DNA of 15,846 nt from Sphingomonadaceae bacterium (GTDB taxonomy: Bacteria > Pseudomonadota > Alphaproteobacteria > Sphingomonadales > Sphingomonadaceae): contig JAEMTM010000016.1 of NCBI GenBank assembly GCA_016462305.1, forward strand, positions 6,702 to 22,547, written 5' to 3'. A model generated the notes under the pieces. The model saw only the letters and a program-made list of their open reading frames with translations, was not told the origin of the DNA and searched no databases. Position 1 is the stretch's first letter; every line of letters begins with the position of its first letter. Below, in pieces: positions 14,386 to 15,846 of the stretch. Both the position numbers and the translations under genes were made by a program.

Positions 14386-14838
14386 CTATTCTGCGGGTCT
14401 GTGTATAATTGGCTGGAACGCGGCAACCCAAATTGCAGGTTGTCGGCGGGCCTTGCCGTCGGGTGAAACAAAGGCAGCGGTCACCCGCGCCTCGGTGAGT
14501 ATGTCGCCGCCGCGCATGACGGTTTGATGAATGTCGCAACTTGCGGCGCGGACGGCCTCAACGGTGCTGACGACCAGCAACGCATCGTCAAAAACTGCGG
14601 CACGGCGATATTTGACGCGCATTTCGGTCACGGCATATGCGCCTTTCCCCTCGGCATGCACACTGCGTTGGTCAATGCCGATACATGCGAGCATGTCCGA
14701 ACGCGCCCGTTCCATGAAATGCAGATAGCGGGCATGATAGACCACGCCCGAAAAATCGGTGTCTTCAAAATACACGCGCACGGCAAAATAGTGCCGCGTG
14801 CCGTCAAAATGGCCTTGATAGGGTTGAGGCGTGGACAT
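14386..14838 (-). CDS. ybgC: Tol-Pal system-associated acyl-CoA thioesterase YbgC
   Basis: YbgC is a cytoplasmic hotdog-fold thioesterase encoded with the Tol-Pal genes; its homologues cleave acyl-CoA or acyl-ACP and associate with phospholipid synthesis enzymes. The 150-residue protein carries the catalytic segment VYFEDTDFSGVVYHARYLHF, with D28 and H35 equivalent to E. coli D18 and H25, and ERARSD follows. ATG 14838 gives normal length; the region upstream (AAGCAAAAAACGCA) offers no clear Shine-Dalgarno. It is the first gene of the operon after a 90-bp gap from ruvB, and the operon promoter may lie in that gap or further upstream. I found no convincing -35/-10 pair there. The stop is 7 bases from the tolQ start. 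Confidence 0.94.
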   Translation of the reverse strand: MSTPQPYQGHFDGTRHYFAVRVYFEDTDFSGVVYHARYLHFMERARSDMLACIGIDQRSVHAEGKGAYAVTEMRVKYRRAAVFDDALLVVSTVEAVRAASCDIHQTVMRGGDILTEARVTAAFVSPDGKARRQPAIWVAAFQPIIHRPAE

Positions 14839-14928
14839 TGCGTTTTTTGCTTAACCATTGTCGAGTCCGGCGGGAAGGGGTTTTAGCACGCGCGCCCGCA
14901 ATTGGTCGCTTGAGGGACTCCGCACGTC

Positions 14929-15846
14929 TTATGCGTCAAACAATCCGTCCTGTGACCCGGCGGGCGGGTTGAGGCCAAGATGTTTCCAGCCCGGCGCATT
15001 GAGGCAGCGGCCACGCGCCGTGCGTGCGATCAGGCCCAGTTGCAGCAAATAAGGTTCGACCACATCCTCAATGGTGTCACGCGGTTCGGACAGGCCAGCG
15101 GCCAGCGCCTCCACACCCACTGGTCCGCCACGGTAAATGTCGGCGATCATATACAGATAACGCCGGTCCATCGCGTCAAGGCCAAGCGCATCAACCTCCA
15201 ACCGGTTGAGCGCATTGTCGGCGATTTTGGCGGTGACAACGGCCTCGCCAGCCACATTGGCAAAATCGCGCACGCGGCGCAGCAAGCGTCCGGCAATACG
15301 CGGCGTTCCGCGTGCCCGCTTGGCAATCTCATTCGCACCGTCGGGGGCAATACCAAGGTCCAGCAACCGTGCGGCGCGGGTGACAACCAACTCAAGCTCG
15401 GCATGGGTATAGAAATTCAGCCGCACCGGAATGCCAAAGCGGTCCCGCAATGGCGTGGTCAATAACCCCTGCCGCGTGGTCGCGCCGACAAGCGTAAACG
15501 CAGGCAAGTCAATCCGCACCGACCGCGCCGACGGCCCTTCGCCGATCATGATGTCGAGCGCACGGTCCTCCATCGCCGGGTAGAGGATTTCCTCAACCAC
15601 GGGGCTTAGGCGGTGAATTTCGTCAATGAACAAGACGTCGCCATCTTCCAAATTGGTCAACAACGCCGCCAAGTCGCCGGATTTGGCGATGACAGGGCCG
15701 GAGGTTGCGCGAAAACCGACACCCATTTCCTTTGCGACAATCTGCGCCAATGTCGTCTTGCCCAGCCCCGGCGGGCCAAAGAACAGCACATGGTCCAACG
15801 GCTGCCCCCGCCCCTTCGCCGCCTCAATAAACACCCGCAAATTATC
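14929..15846 (-). CDS. ruvB: Holliday junction branch migration ATPase RuvB (5' end cut by window)
   Basis: RuvB is the AAA+ motor that, with RuvA, moves Holliday junctions during recombinational repair. The visible 305 codons begin at D-N-L, mid-gene, and about 40 N-terminal residues lie beyond the window. The reading frame is open to the edge, so the TTG at 15840 is not the start. Walker A is GPPGLGKTT, Walker B is VLFIDEIHR, sensor 1 is VGATTR, and the arginine-finger region is LRDRFG. A second AAA+ lid and the winged-helix C-terminal domain (AAGLSEPRDTIEDVVEPYLLQLGLI) are complete. A ruvB-ybgC-tolQRAB-pal order is common in proteobacteria. The stop is 90 bp before ybgC, on the same strand. 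Confidence 0.97.
   Translation of the reverse strand, partial: DNLRVFIEAAKGRGQPLDHVLFFGPPGLGKTTLAQIVAKEMGVGFRATSGPVIAKSGDLAALLTNLEDGDVLFIDEIHRLSPVVEEILYPAMEDRALDIMIGEGPSARSVRIDLPAFTLVGATTRQGLLTTPLRDRFGIPVRLNFYTHAELELVVTRAARLLDLGIAPDGANEIAKRARGTPRIAGRLLRRVRDFANVAGEAVVTAKIADNALNRLEVDALGLDAMDRRYLYMIADIYRGGPVGVEALAAGLSEPRDTIEDVVEPYLLQLGLIARTARGRCLNAPGWKHLGLNPPAGSQDGLFDA

Noticed and set aside
13747..14466. 239-codon plus-strand open frame opposite tolQ
   Set aside because: It covers the complement of a well-supported tolQ and resembles no known family.
14379..14471. Longer TolQ start at ATG 14471
   Set aside because: The extra 31 residues come from the ybgC region and do not look like TolQ; AGGA five bases before ATG 14378 fixes the start.
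1..15846. Mobile elements, tRNA or rRNA genes, CRISPR arrays, attachment sites
   Set aside because: No transposase or integrase frame, terminal inverted repeat, cloverleaf-like sequence or regularly spaced repeat was found.

Overview
The window is a compact, GC-rich chromosomal segment from an alphaproteobacterium, most likely a member of the Sphingomonadales. Three things point there: the imuA-imuB-dnaE2 mutagenesis cassette with an alphaproteobacterial LexA box (GTTC-N7-GTTC), the ybgC-tolQRAB-pal order behind ruvB, and a secreted propeller-amidohydrolase of a kind I associate with sphingomonads. The taxonomic call is inference from gene content, not from a search.

Layout. (1) 1-1179, plus strand: gloA and gloB, the two enzymes of glutathione-dependent methylglyoxal detoxification, overlap by a GTGA. 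(2) 1182-6719, minus strand: the SOS translesion cassette imuA, imuB, dnaE2. imuA and imuB overlap by 98 bp, and imuB and dnaE2 share an ATGA. dnaE2 ends only 2 bp from the convergent gloB stop. A LexA box sits across the imuA start codon. (3) 6865-10092, minus strand: a 1075-residue exported protein with about eleven TolB-type PD40 repeats followed by an amidohydrolase domain; its substrate is unknown. (4) 10093-10441: the only long non-coding stretch (349 bp), with repeated ATAGGC/GCCTAT elements near its left end. (5) 10442-14838, minus strand: a complete Tol-Pal operon, ybgC-tolQ-tolR-tolA-tolB-pal, with almost no spacing except a 60-bp tolB-pal gap that can form two alternative hairpins. 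(6) 14929-15846, minus strand: ruvB, whose 5' end is cut off by the window edge.

How the genes work together. ImuA, ImuB and DnaE2 form the inducible mutasome that copies damaged DNA. RuvB drives Holliday-junction branch migration. TolQ-TolR is a proton-driven motor that acts through TolA on TolB and the peptidoglycan-bound lipoprotein Pal to constrict the outer membrane at division. GloA and GloB convert the methylglyoxal-glutathione adduct to D-lactate.

I see no mobile element, CRISPR array, tRNA or rRNA, and no broken gene. Nothing here supports a wholly new system. The items most worth checking are the LexA box on the imuA start codon (possibly a leaderless SOS transcript), the long imuA/imuB overlap, and the TolB-like propeller-amidohydrolase beside the real tolB-pal.
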